From JBOGJI01 sp050747865 (lineage in GTDB: Bacteria; Acidobacteriota; Thermoanaerobaculia; Multivoradales; JAHEKO01): DNA of 16,795 nucleotides. Where the stretch lies: assembly GCA_050747865.1 (NCBI GenBank), contig JBOGJI010000111.1:1-16795 (forward strand), in the 5' to 3' direction. A program made the translations under genes and the position numbers. Under the pieces are notes generated by a model, which made no database searches, had not been told where the DNA came from, and saw only the letters and a list, made by a program, of their open reading frames with translations. Of this stretch, positions 8,072 through 15,294 are shown in pieces (within the stretch, counting starts at the first letter, position 1; each line of letters begins with the position of its first letter).

Positions 8072-9191
8072 AGCTGGAGCTCCTCATGGCGCCTTCGGCC
8101 AAGAATCGCCCGCCGAGAGCCTCGGGGCCGCGGGCGATGATCTCCTGCAGCTCGTCCGGGTAGGACGAGTGCCCCATGGCGACCTGCAGGGAGATCTCGC
8201 CCTTGAAGTAGAGCGAGGCGAGCGACTGGTTGAGCGTCTGCATCGCGTGCCGGGCCTGGCCGGTCTGCATGGTGCCGTAGATCTGATGCACTTTGTCCTC
8301 GCGGATCAGGTTGCGGATGGCGGAGTTGGGCACCAAGACCTCGACCGCCAGTGCCCGGCCGCCGCTCTCGGCCCGCGGCAGCAGCGACTGGCAGAGGATG
8401 CCTTCGAGCACGAAGGAGAGCTGATTGCGCACCTGCCGCTGCTGATGGGGCGGGAAGATGTCGATGACGCGGTTGATGGTCAAGGCCGCCGAGTTGGTGT
8501 GCAGGGTGGCGAAGGTCAGGTGCCCGGTCTCGGCGATGCGCAGGGCCGCGCCGACGGTCTCCAGGTCGCGCATCTCGCCGACCAGCACCACGTCCGGGTC
8601 CTGGCGCAGGGCGGAGCGCAGGGCGTGGTGGAAGCCGCGGGTATCGAGGCCCACCTCGCGCTGGTTGACGATGCAGCCCTGGTTGTCGTGCAGGTATTCG
8701 ATCGGATCCTCGACGGTGACGATGTGGCCGTGGCGCTCGCGGTTGACCTTGTCGATCATCGCCGCCAGCGTGGTGGATTTGCCCGATCCGGTGGGGCCGG
8801 TCACCAGCACCAGGCCGCGCGGCCGCTCGCAGATCTGCTCGACTACCGGCGGCAGCCCCAGCTCCTGGAGGCTGCGGATGTGGCGCGGGATGAGGCGGAA
8901 GGCCGCGGCGAGTGAGCCGCGCTGGTGGTAGACGTTGGCGCGGAAGCGGGCCAGCCCGTCGATGCCGAAGGAGCAGTCGAGCTCCAGCTCCTCTTCGAGC
9001 CGCCGCTTCTGCTGCTCGCTCAAGACGGAGTCGGTGAGCCGCCGGATCTGCTCCGGCGTCTGCGGCGGATGGTCGAGCGGCAGCAGGCGGCCGTCGACGC
9101 GCACCTGCGGCGGCGCGCCGGCCGTCAGGTGCAGGTCGGACGCTTCTCGCGCCACCATCTCCTCGAGCAGGGCGTTGAGGGTCAAGTCCAT
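8064..9191 (-). CDS. pilT: Type IV pilus retraction ATPase PilT
   Basis: 375 aa from ATG 9191 (MDLTLNALLEEMV), which fits the usual PilT N-terminus; ATG at 9227 or 9221 would add 10-12 unconserved residues. PilT is a cytoplasmic hexameric ATPase that disassembles pili for retraction, twitching and DNA uptake. Visible: an N-terminal domain with ASDLHLTAGAPPQVRVDG; Walker A GPTGSGKST (132-140); Asp box VEDPIEY; Walker B VVLVGEMRD (201-209); His box TGHLTFATLHTNSA; and AIRNLIRE (291-298), the signature that separates PilT from the assembly ATPase PilB. The Walker and His-box residues look intact. It is first of a two-gene unit with pilC; no pilB, pilin or secretin gene is in view. The start has only a distant GGAGG (14 bases). 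Confidence 0.94.
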   Translation of the reverse strand: MDLTLNALLEEMVAREASDLHLTAGAPPQVRVDGRLLPLDHPPQTPEQIRRLTDSVLSEQQKRRLEEELELDCSFGIDGLARFRANVYHQRGSLAAAFRLIPRHIRSLQELGLPPVVEQICERPRGLVLVTGPTGSGKSTTLAAMIDKVNRERHGHIVTVEDPIEYLHDNQGCIVNQREVGLDTRGFHHALRSALRQDPDVVLVGEMRDLETVGAALRIAETGHLTFATLHTNSAALTINRVIDIFPPHQQRQVRNQLSFVLEGILCQSLLPRAESGGRALAVEVLVPNSAIRNLIREDKVHQIYGTMQTGQARHAMQTLNQSLASLYFKGEISLQVAMGHSSYPDELQEIIARGPEALGGRFLAEGAMRSSSYA

Positions 9192-9309
9192 GTGAGACCG
9201 ACGGTCCTCCAGGACCGCCATCGGCATCTTACCGTGCGGTCACATCCCGTAAGGACGGAAATCGTGTTGCGCACCTGTCACAAGCCGATCCTCCCCTGGC
9301 CCCTGACCC

Positions 9310-9338
9310 CTGACCACCGGCCACCCTCCTGCTATCTT
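9310..9338 (+). promoter_or_regulatory. Probable promoter of the ABC exporter gene
   Basis: CTGACC (9310-9315) and TATCTT (9333-9338) are separated by 17 bases and fit a sigma-70-type -35/-10 pair. The -10 hexamer ends 9 bases before the ATG, which predicts a transcript start one to three bases before the start codon. There is no Shine-Dalgarno sequence in the interval. Seen in sequence; activity is inferred. Confidence 0.45.
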
Positions 9339-9347
9339 CGTCCCTTC

Positions 9348-11231
9348 ATGGACGACGCCACCGCGTTCCACGAAGAGGAGATCCTAGGCAAGGCGTACGA
9401 CGCGCGGCTGATGCGGCGGCTGCTCGGCTATGTAAAGCCGTACCGCGGCATGGTGGCGCTGGCGGTCGCGCTCATCCTGCTCTCCTCCTTTCTCGAGCTG
9501 GTGGGTCCGCTGGCCACCGCGGTGGCGATCGACCTCTACATCGCGCCGGCGGTGGCCCCGGGCGAGGCCACGTCGCGGGCCACCCGCTGGGTGGCGGAGA
9601 CACTGGCGGCCGCGGGGCTCGAGGTCACGCCCGAGCAGGGCATCCTGGCCGTCTCCGTCGTCTTCCTGTTGAGCCTGGGGCTGGGCTTCTTCGTCCTCTA
9701 CTGGCAGTCGCTGGTCCTGCAGCTCATGGGCCAATACATCATGCGCGACCTGCGCAACCAGATCTTCGGGCGCCTGCAGCGGCTGCCGGTTCAGTTCTTC
9801 GACCGCAATCCCATCGGCCGGCTGGTGACCCGGGTCACCAGCGACGTCGACGCCTTGAACGAGCTGTTCACCGCCGGGCTGGTGTCGATCATCGGCGACA
9901 TCGTGGTGCTGTTGGGCATCGCCAGCGTGCTCTTCTGGCTCAACTGGCGGCTCGCCCTGGTCAGCTTCGCCATCCTGCCGCTGCTGCTGGTGCTCACCCT
10001 GTGGTTCAAGATCCGCGCGCGGCAGACTTTCCGTGAGGTGCGCGTACGCCTGGCGCGCATCAACGCCTTCCTGCAGGAGCACATCGTCGGCATGTCGGTG
10101 CTGCAGCTCTTCGGCGCCGAGCGCCGGGCGTTCGACAGCTTCGCCGAGGTCAACGATCGCCACCGCGGGGCGAACATCCGGGCGATCTTCTACTACGCCG
10201 TGTATTTCCCGGCGGTGGAGCTGATCACCGCCATCGGCGTCGGTCTCATCCTCTGGTTCGGGGGCGTGCGGGTGATGAGCGGCGTGCTTTCGGTCGGGGC
10301 GCTGATCGCCTTCTTCCAGTACGCGCAGCGCTTCTACCGGCCGCTGGCCGACCTGTCCGACAAGTACAACATCCTGCAGGCGGCGATGGCGGCGTCGGAG
10401 CGCATCTTCCGGCTGCTCGACGAGCCGACCCGGATCGAGACCGCACCGCGGCCGTACAGCGGCGCCATGGTCGGCGAGGTGGAGTTCGAGGACGTGCGCT
10501 TCGGTTACCAGCCGGAGGAGGAGGTGCTGCACGGCGTTTCGCTGCGCGTGCGGCCCGGCGAGATGGTGGCGGTGGTCGGCCACACCGGCGCCGGCAAGTC
10601 GACGCTGGCCAACCTGCTGCTGCGCTTCTACGACGTCGACTCAGGAGCGGTGCGGGTGGACGGCGTCGACGTGCGCCAGTGGGATCTGGCCGGCCTGCGC
10701 CGCGGGATCGGGCTGGTGCTGCAGGACGTCTTCCTCTTCTCCGGGACGGTGGCGGGCAATATTCGCTTGGGTAGGGGCCGCCTGGGCGAAGACGGCATCG
10801 GCGACGATGACCTCGAGGCCGCGGCCGCCGAGGTGCAGGCTCTCGACTTCATCCGCAAGCTGCCCGACGGCTTCGCGGCGCCGGTGCGCGAGCGGGGGGC
10901 GGGGCTATCGGTGGGGCAGAAGCAGCTCATCTCGTTTGCCCGCGCCCTCGCCTTCGACCCCCGGATCCTCATCCTCGACGAGGCCACCTCCTCGGTCGAC
11001 ACCGAGACCGAGCAGCTCATCCAGCAGGCACTGGAGCGGCTCCTCGCCGGGCGCACGAGCATCGTCATCGCCCACCGGCTGTCCACCATCCAGCGGGCCG
11101 ACCGCATCCTGGTCCTCCACAAGGGCTGCCTGCGCGAGGAGGGCACCCACCAGGAGCTGCTCGCCCGCCGCGGTCTCTACTGGAAGCTCTACCAGCTCCA
11201 GTACCAGGGCGTCGAACGCGCCACCGCCTGA
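9348..11231 (+). CDS. ABC exporter half-transporter, MdlB/YheH-like (membrane domain fused to ATPase)
   Basis: 627 aa. A type IV (MsbA-fold) exporter half: membrane domain about 1-340 with helices near 36-62, 100-125, 178-197, 200-220, 283-304 and 308-330, then a nucleotide-binding domain 376-620. Walker A GHTGAGKS (411-418), Q-loop LVLQD (457-461), signature LSVGQ (520-524), Walker B LILDEATSSVD (541-551) with catalytic Glu, and H-loop AHRLST are complete. The LSVGQKQLISFARAL wording is typical of MdlB/YheH subunits, which normally pair with an MdlA/YheI partner; no partner is adjacent, so it may homodimerise or pair with a distant subunit. Substrate (lipid or drug) is unknown. The ATG lacks a Shine-Dalgarno and lies 9 bases after TATCTT, suggesting a nearly leaderless mRNA. 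It is divergent from pilT and convergent with the lipoprotein gene. Confidence 0.92.
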   Translation: MDDATAFHEEEILGKAYDARLMRRLLGYVKPYRGMVALAVALILLSSFLELVGPLATAVAIDLYIAPAVAPGEATSRATRWVAETLAAAGLEVTPEQGILAVSVVFLLSLGLGFFVLYWQSLVLQLMGQYIMRDLRNQIFGRLQRLPVQFFDRNPIGRLVTRVTSDVDALNELFTAGLVSIIGDIVVLLGIASVLFWLNWRLALVSFAILPLLLVLTLWFKIRARQTFREVRVRLARINAFLQEHIVGMSVLQLFGAERRAFDSFAEVNDRHRGANIRAIFYYAVYFPAVELITAIGVGLILWFGGVRVMSGVLSVGALIAFFQYAQRFYRPLADLSDKYNILQAAMAASERIFRLLDEPTRIETAPRPYSGAMVGEVEFEDVRFGYQPEEEVLHGVSLRVRPGEMVAVVGHTGAGKSTLANLLLRFYDVDSGAVRVDGVDVRQWDLAGLRRGIGLVLQDVFLFSGTVAGNIRLGRGRLGEDGIGDDDLEAAAAEVQALDFIRKLPDGFAAPVRERGAGLSVGQKQLISFARALAFDPRILILDEATSSVDTETEQLIQQALERLLAGRTSIVIAHRLSTIQRADRILVLHKGCLREEGTHQELLARRGLYWKLYQLQYQGVERATA

Positions 11232-11345
11232 AGAACGCGCAAGCGATCGTCTTGCAAACCCGCCGGGGCCCGGGCACCGGTTGCCCCCCGCCTGACCCCC
11301 GTGAATCCGGACCGTGCGCGGCCCGGCCCATTGAGGAAACCGTGC

Positions 11346-11903
11346 TCAGTGGGCCTTCAGGGGGGCCAGGTTCCCGAGGAGGGTGAGGAGGTGCTGGGCG
11401 CGCTGCGGGGAGTCGGTGCCGGCGGGGTAGCGGTAGACGATGGACAGCAGGCGTTCGGCGCCTGGCGGCACGGCGAGCGCCCACAGCTCCTCGACCCTTC
11501 CGCCGCCGGCGTCGTAGCTGCCGCGGGCGGTGTAGACGTGGCCGATCGGTGCCACGATCTCCTGTCGGCCCGACGATGTGCCGCCCGGCCGGCTCTCGAA
11601 ATACGCCGTGCGCGCGGCCGACTCCTCCACCAGGTTGATGCCCTGCGGCTGCGGCGGACTGAGCTCGAACTCCACGAGCCCGCGCTCGGCGTCGCCGTCG
11701 ACGGCCAGTTGCAGCGTCTCGCCGTCGTTGCGCAGGACCTCGAACGGTGCCGGCAGCGGCGCGACGACGATGCCGAGCGCGGTGTTCTCGACCTCGTCTC
11801 CCGGCCCGCCGCCCGGCTGGCAGCCGGCCAGCACCGGCAACAGGGTCGCGATCAGGACGAGGAGACGGCGTCGGGGCCGCGGGTCGTCGAACATGTCTCT
11901 CAT
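11346..11903 (-). CDS. Small lipoprotein of unknown function
   Basis: 185 aa. A basic N-region (RPRRR) and hydrophobic core end in the lipobox VLAGC with Cys 28, followed by a Gly/Pro-rich linker: a secreted lipoprotein. The remainder (about 40-180) is predicted beta-rich (GIVVAPLPAPFEVLRNDGE ... LVEFELSPPQ ... IGHVYTARGSYD) with no family I recognise. Its ATG overlaps the TGA of the upstream ligase gene as ATGA (11900-11903), with GGAGG 4 bases before, so the two are probably translationally coupled. An alternative ATG lies three codons in. The coupling hints at a shared process, but nothing in the sequence ties this protein to thiol chemistry. Convergent with the ABC exporter gene, 114 bases apart. 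Confidence 0.75.
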   Translation of the reverse strand: MRDMFDDPRPRRRLLVLIATLLPVLAGCQPGGGPGDEVENTALGIVVAPLPAPFEVLRNDGETLQLAVDGDAERGLVEFELSPPQPQGINLVEESAARTAYFESRPGGTSSGRQEIVAPIGHVYTARGSYDAGGGRVEELWALAVPPGAERLLSIVYRYPAGTDSPQRAQHLLTLLGNLAPLKAH

Positions 11904-13855
11904 GAAGCCTCCGTTTCCGTGGCCGGTTCCGCCGCGGCTTCGCTCAGCACCTTCTCGAACAGCTCGCCGGCGACCTCCAGGAAATCGTGCTCGGTGACTA
12001 TGCCGACCAGCTTGCGGTCCTCGTTGACCACCGGCAGGCAGGCGATGCCGTGCTTGCGCATCAGGCGGATGGCGTCCAGGGTCGAGGTCTCGGGCGAGCA
12101 GGTGATGACCTCGCGCTGCATGATCCGGCGCACCGCGATCGGCTCGCTGGAGCCGAAGGCCATGCCGTCCTGGATCAGACGCAGCAGGCTGCGGTGGGTG
12201 ACGAGACCGACCAGGTGGTGCTGCGAGTCCTCGACCGGTATGTGTCGCAGGTGCTTCCAGTGCATCAGATGCGCCACCAGGTCGACGAGCTCGTCCTCGT
12301 GCACGGTGAACAGGTCCGTGGCCATGATCTGGCTCACCCGCTGGTAGTGCACGTGCCAGCCGCCCGCCTCCTCGAGGCGCGCGAGCTCCCAGGTGTGCAC
12401 CGGGCGGTCGCTGAGAAGCTGCCGGTCATGGGTGGCGGCGACCAACGCCGCGAGGCGCTCGGCGGGCGTGCCTCCATTCTGCATTTCACCCAAGGAGTCG
12501 AGCAGCCACTGCGAGCCGGTTTGGCCGCCTGCCACCCGCTCCTCGATGACACCCAGGTAGCGGTCGACGTCCCCGGTGTCGATCCCCATGTGCTCCAGCC
12601 CCTCGCGGGCGAGCGGCAGCAGCTCGCCCTGGATGAGCTCGGCGGCGGGCACGTTTTCCCGACCCGGCCAGCTGAACTGCGCGCCCAGCCCCAGGCGGGC
12701 GGCGGCGACGAAATTCTCCTTGGCGGTGCCGAAGTCCATGACCCGGGTGATGTCGCCGTGCTCGTCCAGCACGCCGCGCATGAGGCCAAACCAGAAGGCG
12801 GCGTTCGCCATCTCGTCCATGGCGGTCGGCCCCGCGGGCAGGATGCGGTTCTCGATCCGCAGGTGGGGCTTACCCGTAGAGATGCCGTAGCAGGGGCGGT
12901 TCCAGCGGTAGACGGTGGAGTTGTGGAGGCGCAACGCCTTCAAGCTGGGCGCGCGGCCCGCCTCGATCGCCGCGAACGGGTCCTCTTCGATCTCGGTGCC
13001 GAGGAGCACTCGAAACCGCGCCACGTCCTCGCGGAAGATCTCGGCGGCCGACTCCCGCACCCACTCCTGGCCGAAGCTCACCCGCGCCGCCTGCTCCCGC
13101 AGGTGCGCCTTCGGCGACCGCGTGTCCACGGACTGCTGGAACAGGGCGATCCGCGTCTCGCGCCACAGCCGGCGGCCGAACAGCAACGGCGAGTTGGTGG
13201 CCGCCGCCAGCACGGGAGCGGCGACGGCCTGGGCGATGTTGTAGCGCCGGGCGAACTCCTCGGGGTCGACCTGGAAGTGCACCTGGAAGCTGGTGTTGCA
13301 GGCCTCCACCATCACGTTGTCGTGGGTGATGATCAGCTCGTCGCGGCCGCGGATGCGGAAGTGGTATTCCTCGCCGCGCAGTCGCGTCATCGAGTCGTTG
13401 AGCGCGAAGTAGCGCGGGTTCGGTGTCATGTTGTCGAGCGTCAGGTCGGACTTGTCGAGCGTCGGCAAGATGCCGATCAGCAGGACGTGGAGCCCCAGGG
13501 GCTCCGCGGCCTCCCGCGCCCGGCCCACGAGCTCCTCGACCTGCCTCTCCATGCGCCGCAGGCTGTCGCCGCCCATGGGCAGCGGATCGAGGTTGCACTC
13601 CAGGTTGAACAGCGCCAGCTCGGTGGTGTAGTGCGGATCGTCCAGCGCCTCCAGCACCTCCGTCGAGCGCGGCGCCGGGCGCCAGCGCGGATCGACCAGG
13701 AACATCTCCTGCTCGGCGCCGATGCGGCTCACCCCGGTCTCGAAGGCGCCGCGCTCGAGCAGCGTCTCGAAGGCGCGCAGCTCGACGAGCAGCTTCTTGG
13801 TGAAGCGCCGCAGCTCCTCCGCGTCTTGCTCCGTGCGTACGTCCTGAGTACCCAT
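11900..13855 (-). CDS. GCS2-family glutamate-cysteine ligase-like enzyme with tandem CBS domains
   Basis: 651 aa. Residues about 30-430 match the GCS2 family (glutamate-cysteine ligase type 2 and ATP-dependent carboxylate-amine ligases): IGAEQEMFLVD (47-54, metal/ATP-binding Glu residues), TELALFNLECNLDPLP (78-93), THDNVMVEACNTSFQVHFQV (177-196), TGKPHLRIENRILPAGPT. The family joins an amino acid to the gamma-carboxyl of glutamate with ATP; the true acceptor is not decided here. Residues about 505-560 and 573-630 are two CBS modules (VSQIMATDLFTVHEDELVDL ... HIPVED...LVGLVTHRSLL; VRRIMQREVITCSPETSTLDA ... CLPVV...LVGIVTEHDFL), which usually sense adenosine nucleotides. Start ATG 13855 has no Shine-Dalgarno; a minus-strand TAGACT lies 12 bases upstream. 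The lipoprotein gene is coupled downstream. Confidence 0.85.
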   Translation of the reverse strand: MGTQDVRTEQDAEELRRFTKKLLVELRAFETLLERGAFETGVSRIGAEQEMFLVDPRWRPAPRSTEVLEALDDPHYTTELALFNLECNLDPLPMGGDSLRRMERQVEELVGRAREAAEPLGLHVLLIGILPTLDKSDLTLDNMTPNPRYFALNDSMTRLRGEEYHFRIRGRDELIITHDNVMVEACNTSFQVHFQVDPEEFARRYNIAQAVAAPVLAAATNSPLLFGRRLWRETRIALFQQSVDTRSPKAHLREQAARVSFGQEWVRESAAEIFREDVARFRVLLGTEIEEDPFAAIEAGRAPSLKALRLHNSTVYRWNRPCYGISTGKPHLRIENRILPAGPTAMDEMANAAFWFGLMRGVLDEHGDITRVMDFGTAKENFVAAARLGLGAQFSWPGRENVPAAELIQGELLPLAREGLEHMGIDTGDVDRYLGVIEERVAGGQTGSQWLLDSLGEMQNGGTPAERLAALVAATHDRQLLSDRPVHTWELARLEEAGGWHVHYQRVSQIMATDLFTVHEDELVDLVAHLMHWKHLRHIPVEDSQHHLVGLVTHRSLLRLIQDGMAFGSSEPIAVRRIMQREVITCSPETSTLDAIRLMRKHGIACLPVVNEDRKLVGIVTEHDFLEVAGELFEKVLSEAAAEPATETEAS

Positions 13856-13867
13856 GGGAGTCCATAA

Positions 13868-13873
13868 AGTCTA
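13868..13873 (-). promoter_or_regulatory. -10-like hexamer upstream of the GCS2-CBS gene
   Basis: Read on the minus strand this is TAGACT, ending 12 bases before the ATG at 13855. It would start transcription about 5 bases before the start codon. No convincing -35 was found. The same hexamer precedes the last gene of the window at 16584. Confidence 0.35.
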
Positions 13874-13906
13874 CCAGCGCGCGGGAAGGCGTCGGGACCG
13901 GGGACA

Positions 13907-13999
13907 GGGTTCGTGCGTATCCAGCACTGTTTGTCGATTGGGTGGTGTGTGATCGGAGGGGCGGACCGGGTTTGTCCGTGTCCAGCGGTTGTCGTCGAT
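13907..13999. repeat. Imperfect direct repeat, two 32-base copies
   Basis: Copies at 13907-13938 and 13968-13999 match at 24 of 32 positions by eye (shared core GGGTT-GT-CGT-TCCAGC and shared end GTCGAT), 61 bases apart. The first follows CCGGGGACA. The GGGGACAG-GTT wording recalls dispersed REP-like repeats in other GC-rich bacteria, but this is from memory and unverified. Confidence 0.5.
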
Positions 14000-14101
14000 C
14001 GACCCGACGCTTGCCCCCCGCAGTGTCGGCCAAAGGCTTCTCATCGTGCCTCTGGGGGAGAGGTGATCGCGGAGAACCGGTCGATTGCGCGCAGTAGTGG
14101 A

Positions 14102-14337
14102 GGCGAGGGCGTCGCTCGGGCCGGGGGCGTGGGGAAGCGGTAGGCGAGGGCGGTCTCCCTCCCAGGGGTCTTGAGGTCAGCGCAGCCGAATGCGCCTCAT
14201 AGTAGGAGGTCGGTGAAGCGCGCAGACCGAAAGAGCGAGCGCCCCCTTGGCCTTCCTTGTACAGCGAGCGTGCCCCTGGGAGGGAGACCGCCCTCGCCGG
14301 ATGCCACCCAGCCCCCGGCCCGAGCGACGCCCTCGCC
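14102..14337. repeat. Nested long inverted repeat, potential large hairpin or cruciform element
   Basis: Outer arms 14102-14128 and 14311-14337 are perfect 27-base reverse complements; inner arms 14143-14168 and 14273-14298 are perfect 26-base reverse complements. The arms are separated by 14 and 12 unpaired bases, and the terminal loop is 104 bases. Inside the loop are two further hairpins: TGAG(GTCA)GCGCA pairing with TGCGCCTCA (14172-14199) and TCGGT/ACCGA (14210-14230). Both left arms begin GGCGAGGGC and both right arms end GCCCTCGCC or CGCCCTCGCC, so the arms look like two divergent copies of one repeat. The element ends 12 bases before the kinase ATG and encodes no protein. It could be a MITE, a paired REP/BIME-like element, or a structured RNA/leader. 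Confidence 0.85.
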
Positions 14338-14349
14338 GGGGGATTGCAG

Positions 14350-15294
14350 ATGCCGGAGACCCAGTGCCCCAGTTGCGGGACGCGGTTGCCCGCGGAGCCG
14401 TGGCAGGAGGGGCTGTGTCCCGCCTGTCTGCTCGACCTCGCGCTGTCGCCGATCGAGGAGGACGAGGATCTCACCTTCGACGCGCTGACCGAGGCCGCCA
14501 CGGCGGGAGCCCTGCTTCCGGGCCGCGTGCTGGGCGGCCGCTACCGGATCCATTCGCTGCTCGGCCGCGGCGGCATGGGGGAGGTCTGGCGCGGCCGTGA
14601 CCTCAAGCTCCGGGTCGACGTCGCCTTGAAGGCGGTGCGCGAAGACCTGCTGTCCGGCCGCCAGACGCTCGAGACGCTACGCCGTGAGGTGCGCACGGCC
14701 CGGGAGGTCGCCTCCCCCAACGTCTGCCGCGTCTTCGATCTGGTCGAGGTCGAGGGCCGCGAGCTGGCGTCGATGGAGTACGTCGACGGTACTACGCTCG
14801 CCGAGGTCCTGCGCGAACGGGGTCCGCTCGCCCTCGACGAGGCCCAGGAGATCGCCTCGCAGTTCCTGGCGGGGCTGGCGGCGGTGCACGACGCGGGGCT
14901 CGTGCATCGGGACTTGAAGCCCGAGAATCTCATGCTCACCCGGGCGGGGCGGGTGGTGGTGATGGACCTGGGGCTCGCCCGGGGGATGGCCGCGGCGAGG
15001 CGGGGCACGATCTCGGGGACGCCCCCCTACATGCCGCCCGAGCAGGCCCGGGGAGGGGCCCTCGACTCCCGCGCCGACGTCTTCGTCGCCGGCGTGGTGC
15101 TGGCGGAGATGGTGGACCCGGGCGGCACCGCCCGGGCGGCTTCCCGGCGGCGGCTCTGGCAGGGCCTTCATCAGGATCCCCCGCAGGTCGCGGAGACGCC
15201 GTGGGTGCCGGTGATCCGCCGGGGGCCGTCGCGGCGGACCGCGAGGCGCGCTACGCGAGCGCCTTCGAGGTGGCCCGCGCCCTCGAAGAGGTGA
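14350..15294 (+). CDS. Ser/Thr protein kinase domain; gene frameshifted at a G5 run
   Basis: ATG 14350 begins the conserved protein; the frame is real only to about 15222, after which it reads an Arg-rich shadow to the stop at 15294. Residues 6-26 are a zinc ribbon (CPSC ... CPAC). The Hanks-type kinase follows: G-loop GRGGMGEV (72-79), Lys in VALK (94), alpha-C Glu in RREV (113), HRDLKPEN (186-193), MDLG in place of DFG (205-208), GTPPYMPPEQARG (223-235), DVF Asp (243). Key catalytic residues are present, so the kinase part alone could be active. The break lies at CCGGGGGCC (15219-15227): the expected continuation, VAADREARY, is in the -1 frame. Causes: true decay, a homopolymer error, or, less likely, programmed -1 slippage. 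The nested inverted repeat lies immediately upstream. Confidence 0.8.
   Translation: MPETQCPSCGTRLPAEPWQEGLCPACLLDLALSPIEEDEDLTFDALTEAATAGALLPGRVLGGRYRIHSLLGRGGMGEVWRGRDLKLRVDVALKAVREDLLSGRQTLETLRREVRTAREVASPNVCRVFDLVEVEGRELASMEYVDGTTLAEVLRERGPLALDEAQEIASQFLAGLAAVHDAGLVHRDLKPENLMLTRAGRVVVMDLGLARGMAAARRGTISGTPPYMPPEQARGGALDSRADVFVAGVVLAEMVDPGGTARAASRRRLWQGLHQDPPQVAETPWVPVIRRGPSRRTARRATRAPSRWPAPSKR

Larger units (their letters stand above)
13856..14349. other. 494-base intergenic region rich in repeats
   Basis: Divergent gap between the GCS2-CBS gene and the kinase gene. No frame in it codes convincingly. From left to right it holds the minus-strand hexamer TAGACT (13873-13868) of the ligase gene, an imperfect 32-base direct repeat (13907 and 13968), a small hairpin CCTCT/AGAGG (14049-14063), and a 236-base nested inverted-repeat element (14102-14337). 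The last feature ends 12 bases before the kinase ATG, so any kinase promoter lies inside or left of it. Confidence 0.7.

Noticed and set aside
11272..11286. GGGCA-CCGGT-TGCCC hairpin between the convergent ABC exporter and lipoprotein genes, as a terminator
   Set aside because: Only 5 bp of stem and no T-run on either strand; too weak to call.
11987..13867. Long plus-strand open frame opposite the GCS2-CBS gene
   Set aside because: Arg/Gln/His-rich shadow; the minus strand carries clear GCS2 and CBS motifs.
13913..14143. 76-codon plus-strand frame in the 494-base gap
   Set aside because: Contains the direct repeat and the left inverted-repeat arm; composition is not protein-like.
14102..14337. 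Retron or diversity-generating element as explanation of the nested inverted repeats
   Set aside because: No reverse transcriptase gene and no template/variable repeat pair in the window.
12870..14501. Minus-strand open frame spanning the intergenic region and the 5' part of the ligase in another frame
   Set aside because: Its last part is a frame-shifted reading of the ligase and its first part is antisense to the kinase; no motif or start signal.
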